38,429 nt of DNA from Candidatus Collierbacteria bacterium (GTDB lineage: Bacteria; Patescibacteriota; Microgenomatia; UBA1400; MFAQ01): NCBI GenBank assembly GCA_903884375.1, contig CAISER010000008.1, positions 1 through 38,429 of the forward strand, in the 5' to 3' direction. Of the stretch, positions 38,343-38,429 are shown piece by piece (within the stretch, counting starts at the first letter, position 1; each line of letters starts with the position of its first letter). The position numbers were made by a program, and so were the translations under genes. The notes beneath the pieces are model-generated. The model did not search any database and was not told the origin of the DNA. It saw nothing but the letters and a program-made list of their open reading frames with translations.

Positions 38343-38429
38343 GGAGACGTCCAGTAATGGTTATCTGAACGGTTCGCTAAACCGTGACTCGAAAGAGTTT
38401 TGTGGGTTCGAATCCCACCGTCTCCGCCA
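38343..38429 (+). tRNA. tRNA-Ser(GCU) with C33
   Basis: A class II tRNA: acceptor GGAGACG/CGTCTCC, anticodon arm ACGGT-TCGCTAA-ACCGT (anticodon GCT), variable arm GACTCGAAAGAGTTT, T arm GTGGG-TTCGAAT-CCCAC, discriminator G and encoded CCA. It reads AGC and AGU. The base before the anticodon is C, where U33 is nearly universal. It is the only plus-strand tRNA in the window and ends at the last base. Confidence 0.88.

Overview
The window looks like a chromosomal piece from an AT-rich bacterium with a streamlined genome, most likely a Patescibacteria/CPR lineage, perhaps near Microgenomates. This is inferred from small DUF5652- and DUF5659-like families, very tight gene packing, starts with almost no 5' leader, and the sparse metabolic set. 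UGA is used as a stop, so this is the standard bacterial code (11) and not the UGA-Gly code of Gracilibacteria or Absconditabacteria.

Layout. (1) 1-8550, all minus strand: one long, overlapping gene run headed by an Rrf2 regulator. It holds sufC, sufB, a short sufD, sufS and sufU, then a DsbA-like thiol protein, a CcdA-like membrane protein, a flavin reductase, a ferredoxin, a small membrane protein, a SufT-like protein, rpiB, an rpe-like gene and a gene that runs off the window. A 25-bp palindrome covers the -10 box of the promoter. (2) 8587-11079, minus: beta-CASP metallohydrolase, a secreted protein and a DEDD exonuclease in one operon. (3) 11139-23691: envelope and housekeeping genes in both orientations: zinc-ribbon/FN3 membrane protein, prmC, L,D-transpeptidase, patatin, uppP, an AOS-family PLP enzyme, VTT protein, hemerythrin, lactate permease, DegV, Hsp20 with a CIRCE operator, thiamine-binding protein and a ZIP transporter. 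(4) About 23.8-30.8 kb: a probable integrated element with a Fic protein under a double inverted-repeat operator, two zinc-ribbon membrane proteins (one a trypsin-like protease), an excisionase-like HTH protein, several small genes and a large serine recombinase. The recombinase gene runs into the 3' end of a tRNA-Asn gene that carries a 218-nt group I intron. (5) 31.1-35.9 kb: holin-like protein, thymidine kinase, rpoD and dnaG. (6) 35.9-38.4 kb: seven tRNA genes (five Ser, two Arg) mixed with fragments of tRNA-Ser and tRNA-Arg, a HAD phosphatase and a membrane protein.

How the genes work together. Region 1 combines Fe-S cluster assembly with thiol chemistry and an electron-transfer pair, probably under control of an Fe-S-sensing Rrf2 protein. 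Region 2 looks like nucleic-acid processing. Region 3 includes lipid-carrier recycling and peptidoglycan crosslinking for the envelope. Region 4 is the accessory and mobile part.

The strongest unexpected signals are: a repeated pattern of -10 hexamers 5-8 nt upstream of start codons, implying widespread leaderless mRNAs; the group I intron in tRNA-Asn(GUU); a tRNA-Ser reading ACU with A34 and C55; the Rrf2 operator; and partial tRNA copies next to intact tRNA genes. All statements come from reading the sequence; no database search was run.
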